Of a DNA stretch of 31,613 bases, positions 1-8,402 are shown piece after piece (the stretch's first letter is position 1; every line of letters starts with the position of its first letter). The DNA is from SZUA-365 sp034002405 (GTDB lineage Bacteria > Bacteroidota > Ignavibacteria > SZUA-365), in contig JAVFAS010000041.1 in NCBI GenBank assembly GCA_034002405.1, positions 1-31,613 on the forward strand, in the 5' to 3' direction. The notes under the pieces were generated by a model, which searched no databases, was not told the DNA's origin, and was given only the letters and a program-made list of their open reading frames with translations. The translations under genes were made by a program, and so were the position numbers.

Positions 1-829
1 CATACCGCTGAGCCAGGGCTGTACTGCCGTGACCCTCGACGAAACCAATGCGCTGCCAGATTCGGACGCTCCCCAGCTCCGAACGCGCTGCCAGCCGCTC
101 GACAATGAAGCCGATGTTGTTTGTCTCGCTCGCGGTGAACCATTCGAGCCAGGCAACGCCATCGGCGAAGCGGGCGGTGAACGACGTCAGCTCGACCGGA
201 TATCCATACGGCCAGCAGACATGCGTTTTCGTCTTGAAATCCACCGAGTCGGTCGTACCCAACTGCAGCTGCGTACGCATGAAGTCCGTCGCGAGCGTCG
301 TGCTGTTATTGGGATTGATGATGACGGAACGTGTGGGATCCGCCGCCGGCGTGGTCATGAGCAAGCGGGCATAATCGTTGGGGGGACCCTTGATGCGCCA
401 GGCGAGATAGAAATCTCCGGGGGGATCGACCCACGCGGGTGAGCCCGGTACGAAGAATTCGACAAGATACATCGCATCCGGGATCAAGCCCTGCATGTTG
501 GGCTGCACCATCATGGTCACCTGGTCGAGAATGTAATACGGCGTCAGCGGGTCATCGAGAACACGGATCTCCAGCGTGTCCGCCTTCAAGCCACTGGTCG
601 ACGCACGATCCACGCCCATTCCGATAAACGCGGTATCGATCCTCGCAACCCAGTTGGCCGTCATGCGCACAGCGAACCATGGCGTCGGAACCAGATGTCG
701 GTAGACGAGTTGCTGTCCCCCGGCATTGTAGTATTCGAGCGGATCACAGGGAGGATCCACCAGCTGTCCCTGAAGCGGGCTGGCGGATAAAAGCATTGCG
801 CAGATGATCGGAGTCAGACGGAGATACAT
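1..829 (-). CDS. Secreted protein with fibronectin-like C-terminal part, truncated by window edge
   Basis: The minus strand is open from an ATG at 829 to the left edge, giving 276 visible residues; the stop lies outside the window. Residues 1-22 (MYLRLTPIICAMLLSASPLQ...) form a signal peptide with a short positively charged start and a hydrophobic core. From about residue 210 the protein shows the pattern VELTSFTARF, WFTASETNNIGF, VERL, WQRIGFVEGHG. This pattern is very common just before the T9SS C-terminal sorting domain in FCB-group secreted proteins. I infer an exported, probably surface or extracellular protein whose sorting domain lies beyond position 1. The middle (residues 23-205) is beta-rich and I do not recognise it. 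The catalytic or binding role is unknown. It is co-oriented with the next T9SS cargo gene but separated from it by a terminator. Confidence 0.8.
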   Translation of the reverse strand, partial: MYLRLTPIICAMLLSASPLQGQLVDPPCDPLEYYNAGGQQLVYRHLVPTPWFAVRMTANWVARIDTAFIGMGVDRASTSGLKADTLEIRVLDDPLTPYYILDQVTMMVQPNMQGLIPDAMYLVEFFVPGSPAWVDPPGDFYLAWRIKGPPNDYARLLMTTPAADPTRSVIINPNNSTTLATDFMRTQLQLGTTDSVDFKTKTHVCWPYGYPVELTSFTARFADGVAWLEWFTASETNNIGFIVERLAARSELGSVRIWQRIGFVEGHGSTALAQRY

Positions 830-968
830 GCGATTTCCATGAAGAGAATACAAAGAAATAACATAAGAATTCCACGGAAAAGAAACCATGCCGGCGAGGA
901 CAAAAGGACCGGGCCATCGTGTATCCGCCCCCTCCCGGGCGCAGCAACGGAACGCGCCCCCTGAAATG

Positions 969-996
969 GAAAGCGCCCCCGAATGGGGGCGCTTTC
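969..996 (-). terminator. Rho-independent terminator after the large T9SS cargo gene
   Basis: A perfect 12-bp stem (GAAAGCGCCCCC paired with GGGGGCGCTTTC) with a 4-base loop lies 40 bp past the stop of the gene ending at 1037. Read on the minus strand, the 3' arm runs into CTTTCCATTTC, which is moderately U-rich. It separates the large cargo gene from the truncated gene further left. Confidence 0.65.
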
Positions 997-1036
997 ACAT
1001 CTGGACGAGAGTCGTGTAAGCGGGGAATCCGCCGAC

Positions 1037-4000
1037 TTACTTCGACAGGGTCATTTTCTTCGTGCTCGAGAACGCCGCCGCACCGCTGGTGGGCACCGCG
1101 TCGAGACGATAGAAGTAGTTACCCGACGACATCTCGATACCGTTCTGATCCATACCCTTCCAGTTGACGGAATAGGTACCCGCGTCCTGCGTGCTGCTGA
1201 CGAGGGTGGAGACTTCGCGACCGAGCACATCGATGATGCGCAGGGTAACGACGCTCGCCTCGGGCAGCGTGTAGGAAATCACGGTCGACGGATTGAACGG
1301 GTTCGGATAGTTCTGCTCGAGTGCGAATGCGTTCGGTGTCACGGCATCCGTGCGGGAGCCGATCGGCGTGCGAACACTCGGGACAGTGTACACGATACCC
1401 AGCGACGAGGTCTCGGTGCTGACGAACGTGATGTCGCCATACTTGCTTCCGGTCGCGACGGGGAGAACGCTCTTGAAGGCGGACTCGGCCGTACCCTTGC
1501 GGAAGGAGGACGTCGCTGCTTCGATCTTCGCTTCGGTGGAGAGGTACTTGAGCACATCTTCCTTCGAAGTGAGTTCGGGAATCGTGATGGCCTTCGGTGC
1601 TTCGTCGGGCACCGCGGTCGGATCGATGGCGATGGTTGCGGCGATCGCAACCTCGTCATAGTTCACGCTGCGGGCACGTTCGATGCCGTAGAGGGCATCG
1701 ATGTTGCGAATCGTGCGGCCGATCTTGTCGTTGCGATCGTAGACGAACGCGACGTCATTGCCTTCGGCGACGGCCGAAGCCAGCATGTCCTTGTTCACGT
1801 CACCGAGAACATAGATCGTGCTGTTCTTGACCTTCGCGAGGTTCTCCACATCCGCGTTCACCAACGTCGGGCTCACGCCACGGCTGCTGAGCGTCTCGAT
1901 GAGTTCGCCGAGGAGCTTGTTGTCCACATCCGGATCGAATGCAATCACCGGCTGGGCCTGGACGTAGAGATCGTACTCGATCATGTCGTTGACGGGGTTC
2001 TGATCGTCAGGATTGCGGGTGAAGTATGCCTTCACCTTGTAGATGCCACCAGTCGGGGGCGTCCACGGATCCAATCCGATCAACAGCGTCTCGTATCCAT
2101 CGATACCACCCTGGGTCGCGACATTCACCATGTCGCTATACAGCAGATTGTTTCCGCCGTCATAGATACCCAGGTAGATGTTGAAGTCCTTCGTCAGGCC
2201 ATTCTGCGTGGATGCGGCGGTGACGCTCACGGACGGAGTCGCCTGCTGGCCCACGGTGATGGCTTCGTTGACGGCGGACTGGCTCGACCAGCGGACATAG
2301 TTGACCGCGAAGTCATTGAGGTTCGTCATGTTCACGCGGAACGGGAAGACGAAGTTGGAATAGGTCATGTTCGTCGTACCCCACGCGGCATCCGGCGGAT
2401 TCGACGTGTTGCCGCTGTAGTAACCCAGACGCGTTCCGAGGGTCGAATACGGACCCAGCGGTCCGAAAAGGTCAGAGAAGAAGTAATCCTCGTACCGTTC
2501 CTCGAGCGCGGGAATCGCGCCGTAGGTGTACGGATAGAGCAGTACATAATTCCCTTGCAAATCCGCGTTGTCAAGCGTGACAACGTAGGTACCCGGAGCG
2601 AGGTTCACCGAACCACCGGCGGTGAGATCGGCATCGCCGACCGCATCGAGCGGATAGATCGGGAAGGTGCGCCAGTTGCCGTCCATGTACTCGTTCATGG
2701 AGACATAGGGCGAACGGGCGACGAGCGTGCTCGGTGCACCGGTGAAGCCATTGGCGCAGGACCAGATGCTCACGCGAACGCGGGCTTTCGGGGTCAGAAT
2801 CAGACCCTTGTCCAGGCGGTAATCCACACTGGCCACCTGCGTGGTCGGGTACTTGAACAATGTGAAGGCGTTCGCGACACCCTGGCCGGGACCAATCGTC
2901 GACACGGACGTGACACCGGCGTTCTCGGGCTGGACGAACTTACTCCAGTTCTTGATCTGCTCGCCATGATACGAGATGCTGATCGGGTTGACGTTGATGT
3001 CGGCGGATTCGTATTCGTTATCCGTGACATCATCGTCGTAACGCGGGGTGATCAGGTTCACGCGCAGGTTGTAATCACCTTCGGGGATCAGGAGCACGTC
3101 CGCGTTCACGAGCGTGCCGGCCACGAGCGGATCACTGTCCAGCGCGCCCGGATAGGCGTACGGACCATGATAGTGCGTGCCCGACGGCGGAATGTTGTTG
3201 TTCTGGTCGACTGCCTGGATGCGCTCGGTGCCCGTGGCATCCTTCGGATAGTACTTACCGGTCGCCCAGAAGACGAGCAGCGGATCCTGATCCTTGGCAT
3301 GCTCGCGGTAGGGAGGAATCACGCCAACCACGTCGGAGAGATACCCGAGCGGTGTGCCCGTGATCGTACCCGGAACCGGAACACCCATGAGCGGACCGAC
3401 AAGGCCCTGATGACGGATCGGATCGGAGATCTCGCCGCCACCGACGATGTACTCGACCTGCAGGTAGGTCACGCGGATGTGTCCGAAACCAGCCTGCGCG
3501 TCATTGAACGCATCGTACACGGTCAGATAGTACAGACCATCCACCGGCAGACCGTTCAGCGAACTGAGCTGCTGCTCGCCGCGGAGGGTACCGGTGAAGC
3601 CACCGTTCGGACCCGGGGGGAGCCCGTTGGCGATCTGCTCGACCGCGTAATCGTCGAAGGTCACGCGATCGTAGCCGTAGTCATCCACGCCGGGATTCGG
3701 CGAGAGACAGGCCGCGAGGCGGACGCCGCCGTACAACGCACTGCCGCCACCCTGCAGGGTGCCAACCGTTCCGTTGCCGGTCGGCCAGCCACTCGGAACC
3801 TTCAGCTGGAAGCCGGGATCGCCGACACCCGGGGGTGCGGGCAGCGGCAGGAAACCGGGCGAGTCGGGCACGCGACCAAAATAGACCGCGATGTCTTCGG
3901 TGTAGGCAGCGGAGAAGGTCGACTGCGAGTAATTGGTCTCGATGGTCACCGTGATGCGGAAACGACCACTGGGATAGCCATTGGCATCGACGCCGATCAT

Positions 4001-4774
4001 GGCGCCGGGATGGCCGGAAATCTGGATCGGGAATGCATCACCGTTGACACCGAGCACCACGGCGGGGTCGGAGCCGGGATTGATGCACTGCGAACCCGGG
4101 TTCCCGGACACGTTGTCATTCGGAACCTGGGCGCGATTCGGATTCACGAGCGTCGCGGTCGTGCCGTTGATCTGTCCGCGAATCGAGGCGCCGCCCGGGA
4201 ACACGATGTTGACCGGCGGGGTGAAGGGAACCACCGGCTCGATGATCTGCCGGTTGAACATCAGGACCCACTCTTCAAGATATCCATCCTGCGGGGGATG
4301 GATGGCGGAGGCATTGGCCTCGTCCTGAAGGGAGATCTGCCACCAACCGCTGGACATCACGCCGTTGAGTACGGTCAGCGACTGCTGGGGATCGATCACG
4401 CGGTCGTTCGGCTGGGCGCCGATCGGATTGCCGTTCTCGCGGAACAGCATCATCGAACGCGAGGAACCAAGCGAACCGTACATCGGGGTCAACCCGACGT
4501 TTCCGCTCTCCTGCTTCAGCAGCACCTGATGGCCGTACGGCGAGGTGAGCGTCACGCGCAATGAGGAATACATTACAGTCTTGGCATACACACCGACACG
4601 CACATCGGTCACGGGCACGTTCACGGGAACGTAGATCGCGTCGATCACCGTCTGCGCTGTCTGGATCCGGAGATGGGGTTTGCTCGAGTACTTGTAGGTA
4701 CCGTTCGCAAAACCCACCTGCGAGAGCAGTATGCCTAGAAGAAATACTGCAGAAAGAAGATTCAACTTCCTCAT
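1037..4774 (-). CDS. Large T9SS-exported protein with P-domain-like modules
   Basis: This encodes 1245 residues. An in-frame TTG 57 bp upstream is possible, but the ATG at 4774 is chosen because AGGAGG sits 6 bp before it and it directly begins a signal peptide (MRKLNLLSAVFLLGILLSQV). Residues about 40-175 resemble a proprotein-convertase P domain (LRVTLTSPYGHQVLL, then SGWWQISLQDEA, then YLEEWVLMF). A second similar unit lies near residues 380-460 (GLYYLTVYDAFNDAQAGFGH). The middle is beta-sandwich-like. About residues 940-1010 look alpha/beta (ELIETLSSRGVSPTLVNADV, STIYVLGDV). The C-terminus is a clear type A sorting domain (QNYPNPFNPSTVISYTLP, LRIIDVLGREV, GNYFYRLDA, KKMTLSK). Such domains direct cargo through the T9SS outer-membrane channel. 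No protease catalytic residues were recognised, so the function is probably adhesive or structural. Confidence 0.9.
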   Translation of the reverse strand: MRKLNLLSAVFLLGILLSQVGFANGTYKYSSKPHLRIQTAQTVIDAIYVPVNVPVTDVRVGVYAKTVMYSSLRVTLTSPYGHQVLLKQESGNVGLTPMYGSLGSSRSMMLFRENGNPIGAQPNDRVIDPQQSLTVLNGVMSSGWWQISLQDEANASAIHPPQDGYLEEWVLMFNRQIIEPVVPFTPPVNIVFPGGASIRGQINGTTATLVNPNRAQVPNDNVSGNPGSQCINPGSDPAVVLGVNGDAFPIQISGHPGAMIGVDANGYPSGRFRITVTIETNYSQSTFSAAYTEDIAVYFGRVPDSPGFLPLPAPPGVGDPGFQLKVPSGWPTGNGTVGTLQGGGSALYGGVRLAACLSPNPGVDDYGYDRVTFDDYAVEQIANGLPPGPNGGFTGTLRGEQQLSSLNGLPVDGLYYLTVYDAFNDAQAGFGHIRVTYLQVEYIVGGGEISDPIRHQGLVGPLMGVPVPGTITGTPLGYLSDVVGVIPPYREHAKDQDPLLVFWATGKYYPKDATGTERIQAVDQNNNIPPSGTHYHGPYAYPGALDSDPLVAGTLVNADVLLIPEGDYNLRVNLITPRYDDDVTDNEYESADINVNPISISYHGEQIKNWSKFVQPENAGVTSVSTIGPGQGVANAFTLFKYPTTQVASVDYRLDKGLILTPKARVRVSIWSCANGFTGAPSTLVARSPYVSMNEYMDGNWRTFPIYPLDAVGDADLTAGGSVNLAPGTYVVTLDNADLQGNYVLLYPYTYGAIPALEERYEDYFFSDLFGPLGPYSTLGTRLGYYSGNTSNPPDAAWGTTNMTYSNFVFPFRVNMTNLNDFAVNYVRWSSQSAVNEAITVGQQATPSVSVTAASTQNGLTKDFNIYLGIYDGGNNLLYSDMVNVATQGGIDGYETLLIGLDPWTPPTGGIYKVKAYFTRNPDDQNPVNDMIEYDLYVQAQPVIAFDPDVDNKLLGELIETLSSRGVSPTLVNADVENLAKVKNSTIYVLGDVNKDMLASAVAEGNDVAFVYDRNDKIGRTIRNIDALYGIERARSVNYDEVAIAATIAIDPTAVPDEAPKAITIPELTSKEDVLKYLSTEAKIEAATSSFRKGTAESAFKSVLPVATGSKYGDITFVSTETSSLGIVYTVPSVRTPIGSRTDAVTPNAFALEQNYPNPFNPSTVISYTLPEASVVTLRIIDVLGREVSTLVSSTQDAGTYSVNWKGMDQNGIEMSSGNYFYRLDAVPTSGAAAFSSTKKMTLSK

Positions 4775-4780
4775 GAAATA

Positions 4781-4786
4781 CCTCCT
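4781..4786 (-). promoter_or_regulatory. Strong Shine-Dalgarno site deciding the start at 4774
   Basis: AGGAGG on the minus strand, 6 bp before the ATG at 4774. Bacteroidota genes often lack such a site, so this one firmly selects the signal-peptide start over the upstream TTG. Confidence 0.75.
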
Positions 4787-4965
4787 AGCAGTTGGGGAAT
4801 AAATGAACAGATATGGTTCGTTCTTACTCAATGTGATCTCGTGAACAGCATCACGCGAAAAGACTCCGCCCCGCGGAAATGGAAAGCGTGTTCCGAATAT
4901 TCACGCTTCATCTGAATTTCTGTCGCAGCTCTGCCGTTGAAGGTCATGTCTTTAAAAGATAGGGA

Positions 4966-4996
4966 GCAAGTTAACCACGAGGTCGGCGAATGTCAA
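4966..4996 (-). promoter_or_regulatory. Possible promoter of the large T9SS cargo gene
   Basis: On the minus strand TTGA(CA) at 4996-4991 is followed after 19 bases by TAACTTGC (4973-4966), a two-mismatch match to TAnnTTTG. A second -7-like word, TATCTTTT, lies at 4961-4954. It would give a leader of about 185 bases. Weak evidence. Confidence 0.3.
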
Positions 4997-5058
4997 GTTG
5001 TTTTTCACGCGGGACACCACTCATCACCGCCGTGAAACACAGTCCGGCATCCCGGAAA

Positions 5059-6831
5059 TCACTTGGCAAGATACATCTTTTTTGTTTGTGAACCAGTGCT
5101 CGTGCGCATTTTGTAAAAATAGATTCCGCCCGGGAGATCCTTTGCCGAGAAGGTCGCGGCGTATTCCCCCGGCTCCTGCCGCTCGGCCACGAGAACCGCC
5201 ACCTCGCTGCCCATGATGTCGTACACGGCCAGATCGACCCGGGTCCGTTTCGACAACGTGTACCGGATCTCGGTCGACTCGACGAACGGATTCGGGATAT
5301 TGTCGGCGAGCACGAAATTCAAGATGGCCTCGGTGCCGATGGGAACCTCTTCCGAAAAAAGGACAGTTCCGTCCGTATTTATTTTTCGCAGCCGGTAGTA
5401 GGCGATTTCCCGGCCGTTCCAGGTGTCGACGAAGTCGTAGACCTGATGCCGCTCGACCGTCCGCAACGGCTCGATGTGCCGGTGCACCGAAAAACGGCCG
5501 GATTCTGTCCGCTTTTCGATCTCATAGGCGTGGACTTTCGACTCGTCGTAGGTTTCCCAGCTCATGCGCACGGAATCGCCCGCGAGCCGTGCATCGAACG
5601 CGAGCAATTCAATGCGGAGTGGCGTGGTCGACACCACCACCCGCGGCCGATTGAAGGCATGCAGCCAGAGGCTGTCAAGCTGTGATTGTCCGGGAATTCT
5701 CCCTTCGTCGGCGTTGTCGAAGGAGAACAGCACATACAGGTTCGTTTCGTAGCCGCTGACGGCGAGGTCGCGATAATAGGCCACCTCCTGCTCGTTGCGG
5801 CAGGTTTCCCAGAGCCGCAGTTCGTCGAAGGAGGCGCGGAGAAACTGGCTCCGCGGAATGTTCGTCCCGGCCAGCAACTGCTGGCCGGTAATGCTCCGCA
5901 TCGTGGGGGGAACCGTGAGGGTGTCGGCCGCCTTTCCGTCGACGAAGAGCGTGAATCGAAGACTGTCGGCGCACCAGGCAACGGCCAGATGATGCCAGGT
6001 CCCATCGGCGATGAATGGACCGCGTCCGCTCGTATACGAATGCCGTCCGTCGGCGCAGCGAAGTTCGGCCTCGCCGAACGCGGAAATCCGCAACTCGAAC
6101 GGATAGGCGGAATGGAAGTCGTCCGGCCTCGTACTCAGCACCGGGGCGTCGGTCGACGATGTCTGCACCCAGCTCTCGATGCTGAAATCCCTGGCGAGCG
6201 GCAGGACGAACAGGCCGCTGTCGGGAAACAGCAGATACTGGCGGGGTCCACTCAACTCGATCGCCGCGGTCCCGTTCCGTTCGGCGGTGATCACGGTCAG
6301 TGACGGCGCGAGGCGCGGATCCTCCACCTCGGCGAAATCACGCACGTCCGGCGCGTCGGTGGTCTTCCAGACCAACCGGCCATTGACGTCCTCGACCACG
6401 CCGGCGAGAAATTTGAAGGTAAACGTGCCCGCTTCCTTCGGCACGAAGCGCAGCAGCACACGGAGATCGGCCTCGGTCTCGCGCGTCGCGATGATGCTGT
6501 CGGCGACCGCGATCACCATGTGCCCTTGCTCGGCGCGATAGCGTGCGGCGATGTTGGCATTGCGTCGCAGGCCGCGGCGCGCGGCGTCGGTGACATAGGT
6601 GGCACCCACGAATTCGACACTCGACGGAATCTGCATCACCACACCGGCCATTCCTCCCCCGTGACCCACCAACGACCCGTCCACGGCAACGACGAACTCC
6701 TGGTCGAGGACCGCGCGCGGCGGCATGGTGACCCGGTCGATCAGAGCAAGGCAGCCATGAAAAAGGAATATCGCCCCGAGGAGAGACGATATCACCAATG
6801 GTCGATATGCGTGCACGGAAGGAAACGACAC
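5059..6831 (-). CDS. LamG-domain T9SS-exported protein
   Basis: 590 residues from a GTG at 6831, the only start before M36, lying 9 bp after the nuoI stop. A hydrophobic export segment covers residues 11-31 (LVISSLLGAIFLFHG). Its HGC does not match a good lipobox, so I do not call it a lipoprotein. Residues about 38-175 form a beta domain that I cannot name. Residues about 205-375 are a LamG/concanavalin-like jelly roll (FSIESWVQT, GTWHHLAVAW, FTLFVDGK, FDELRLWE). Residues about 405-500 are fibronectin-like (VRMSWETYDESKVHAYEIEK). The end is a T9SS sorting domain (NIPNPFVESTEIRYTLS, YDIMGSEV, GGIYFYKM, KKMYLAK). LamG domains usually bind carbohydrates or proteins. The tight spacing after nuoI implies cotranscription with complex I genes, though a functional link is not obvious. 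Confidence 0.88.
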   Translation of the reverse strand: MSFPSVHAYRPLVISSLLGAIFLFHGCLALIDRVTMPPRAVLDQEFVVAVDGSLVGHGGGMAGVVMQIPSSVEFVGATYVTDAARRGLRRNANIAARYRAEQGHMVIAVADSIIATRETEADLRVLLRFVPKEAGTFTFKFLAGVVEDVNGRLVWKTTDAPDVRDFAEVEDPRLAPSLTVITAERNGTAAIELSGPRQYLLFPDSGLFVLPLARDFSIESWVQTSSTDAPVLSTRPDDFHSAYPFELRISAFGEAELRCADGRHSYTSGRGPFIADGTWHHLAVAWCADSLRFTLFVDGKAADTLTVPPTMRSITGQQLLAGTNIPRSQFLRASFDELRLWETCRNEQEVAYYRDLAVSGYETNLYVLFSFDNADEGRIPGQSQLDSLWLHAFNRPRVVVSTTPLRIELLAFDARLAGDSVRMSWETYDESKVHAYEIEKRTESGRFSVHRHIEPLRTVERHQVYDFVDTWNGREIAYYRLRKINTDGTVLFSEEVPIGTEAILNFVLADNIPNPFVESTEIRYTLSKRTRVDLAVYDIMGSEVAVLVAERQEPGEYAATFSAKDLPGGIYFYKMRTSTGSQTKKMYLAK

Positions 6832-6840
6832 GGCGGACGG

Positions 6841-7338
6841 TCAGCGGTGCGCGCGCAGGAATTCAAGGCGGGGACGCAACTGCGCGGCCGGCGTGAGCAA
6901 CTGGTCCTTGCCAAACAGCGCATCCTCGTATTTCGTGAACACCATTTCGTAGGTCGGACTCATGACGATCGCTTCTTCCGGACAGACTTCCTCGCAGAAA
7001 CCGCAGAAGATGCAGCGGAGCATGTTGATCTCGAAACGCTCGGGATAGCGTTCCTTCTCATCGGCGGTTTCCGCCGCCTGTACTTCGATCGCGAGTGCCG
7101 GACAGACGCGCGCGCACAGCCCGCAGGCCACGCAGCGCTCCACCCCGTCCTCCTCGAGCACCAGCACCGGAGCGCCGCGGTACGATGGGGGCGGCACCCA
7201 TTTCTCCTCCGGATACAGGCGGGTCTCCTTCTTCTTGAGCATCTGCTCGAGCGTGAGTTTCATCCCCTTCAGAATCTCAGGGATGTACAGCTTTTCCCAG
7301 AAGGTGAGCGTGTATTTGTCGTGCGTCTGTCCTTGCAT
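6841..7338 (-). CDS. nuoI: NADH-quinone oxidoreductase subunit I
   Basis: 165 residues from an ATG preceded by AAAGGA 6 bp upstream. NuoI is the peripheral-arm subunit of complex I that carries clusters N6a and N6b and passes electrons toward the quinone site. Both ferredoxin-type motifs are intact: CVACGLCARVCP (Cys 69, 72, 75, 79) and CIFCGFCEEVCP (Cys 109, 112, 115, 119). The N-terminal LKGMKLTLEQM helix and the RGAP segment are typical of the family. The length is normal. A much longer frame continues upstream antisense-free into nuoH, but it has no family similarity before this ATG. The gene lies 20 bp after nuoH and 9 bp before the LamG gene, so it is part of the nuoGHI transcript. Confidence 0.95.
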   Translation of the reverse strand: MQGQTHDKYTLTFWEKLYIPEILKGMKLTLEQMLKKKETRLYPEEKWVPPPSYRGAPVLVLEEDGVERCVACGLCARVCPALAIEVQAAETADEKERYPERFEINMLRCIFCGFCEEVCPEEAIVMSPTYEMVFTKYEDALFGKDQLLTPAAQLRPRLEFLRAHR

Positions 7339-7358
7339 GGAAATTCCTTTCTTCTCGA

Positions 7359-8387
7359 TCAGGGGAGCAGAAGAATAACAACACCGGTGATGACGACGTT
7401 CAACAGCGCGATCGGAAGCATGACCTTCCAGCCGAGATCCATCAGCTGATCGTACCGGAACCGCGGCACCGTCCAGCGCACCCACTGGAACACAAACAGC
7501 ATGAACGCGACCTTCACCATGAAGGCGAGGATCTGCAACGCGACAACCAGGCCGGTCGGCAGCTCGAGCAGTTCGAGATAGGGCACCTGCCAGCCGCCGA
7601 AATACAAGGTGGTGATCACCGCGCTTGCCGTGATCATGTTGGCATACTCGGCGAGGAAAAACAACGCGAACTTGAAGCTGCTGTACTCGGTGTGATAGCC
7701 GCCGACCAGTTCGGGCTCCGCTTCCGGAAGATCGAATGGTGTCCGGTTCGTCTCGGCGAAGGCCGCGACGACAAACGTGATGAAACCGATGGGCTGAAGC
7801 ACCATGTTCCACATCCACCCCGACTGATGCGCGACCACTTCGGTCAACTGCAGCGACCCGGTCACCATGATGACACCGATCACGCTCAGTCCCATGGAGA
7901 GCTCGTACGAGATCATCTGCGCCGACGAACGCAGGCCCCCCAGCAGCGAATACTTGTTGTTCGACGACCAGCCGCTGAGCGTCAACCCGTACACGCCCAT
8001 CGAAGTCAGGGCGAGGATGTAGAGAATTCCGATATTCACATCCGCGATCACCATTTCCACCTGGCGACCGAACATCGTGATCGTCTCCCCGGCGATGGGC
8101 ACCACCGCGAGGGTGCTGAACGCCACGCCGATCGAGATGATGGGAGCGAGGGTGTGGATGAAGCGGTTCGCCGCCGTCGGCACGATGTCTTCCTTCATCA
8201 GCAGCTTGATCACGTCCGCGTACGGCTGCAACAGTCCCTTCCAACCGACGCGGTTCGGACCGATGCGGTTCTGGATCCAGGCGCTGATCTTGCGCTCGGT
8301 GTACACGAGTTCGGCCACGGTGACGAGCACCACGGCGAACATGACCAGGATCTTGATGAAGATGATGAGGATGTCGATGAATTCCAT
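7359..8387 (-). CDS. nuoH: NADH-quinone oxidoreductase subunit H
   Basis: 342 residues, the usual length for NuoH (ND1), a membrane subunit with about eight transmembrane helices that forms the quinone-binding chamber at the joint of the peripheral and membrane arms. The family landmarks are present: ELVYTERKISAWIQNRIGPN near residue 30, the acidic loop AETNRTPFDLPEAEPELVGG, then the YSSFKFALFFLAEYANM helix. It starts 15 bp after the nuoG stop and ends 20 bp before nuoI, in the usual G-H-I order. No key residue appears to be missing. Confidence 0.96.
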   Translation of the reverse strand: MEFIDILIIFIKILVMFAVVLVTVAELVYTERKISAWIQNRIGPNRVGWKGLLQPYADVIKLLMKEDIVPTAANRFIHTLAPIISIGVAFSTLAVVPIAGETITMFGRQVEMVIADVNIGILYILALTSMGVYGLTLSGWSSNNKYSLLGGLRSSAQMISYELSMGLSVIGVIMVTGSLQLTEVVAHQSGWMWNMVLQPIGFITFVVAAFAETNRTPFDLPEAEPELVGGYHTEYSSFKFALFFLAEYANMITASAVITTLYFGGWQVPYLELLELPTGLVVALQILAFMVKVAFMLFVFQWVRWTVPRFRYDQLMDLGWKVMLPIALLNVVITGVVILLLP

Positions 8388-8402
8388 GGCATCGGGTCCG
8401 GT

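Larger units (their letters stand above)
4775..5058. other. Intergenic region, promoter-bearing, no gene seen
   Basis: This 284-bp stretch is more AT-rich than its surroundings. It holds the Shine-Dalgarno site and candidate promoter of the large cargo gene, and an inverted repeat (TTTCACG at 5003-5009 with CGTGAAA at 5031-5037). The repeat is followed on the minus strand by A rather than T, so it is not a convincing terminator for the LamG gene. No plausible small gene was found. Confidence 0.5.

Noticed and set aside
983..4564. A 1193-codon open frame on the plus strand opposite the large T9SS cargo gene
   Set aside because: It is the shadow of a GC-rich coding strand. It has no recognisable domain, is rich in Arg/His/Asp/Val as expected for antisense translation, and the minus-strand product has a signal peptide and sorting domain.
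5003..5037. Inverted repeat TTTCACG/CGTGAAA as terminator of the LamG gene
   Set aside because: Read in the direction of that gene the stem is followed by an A-rich stretch, not T. It may be an operator, but no evidence supports it.
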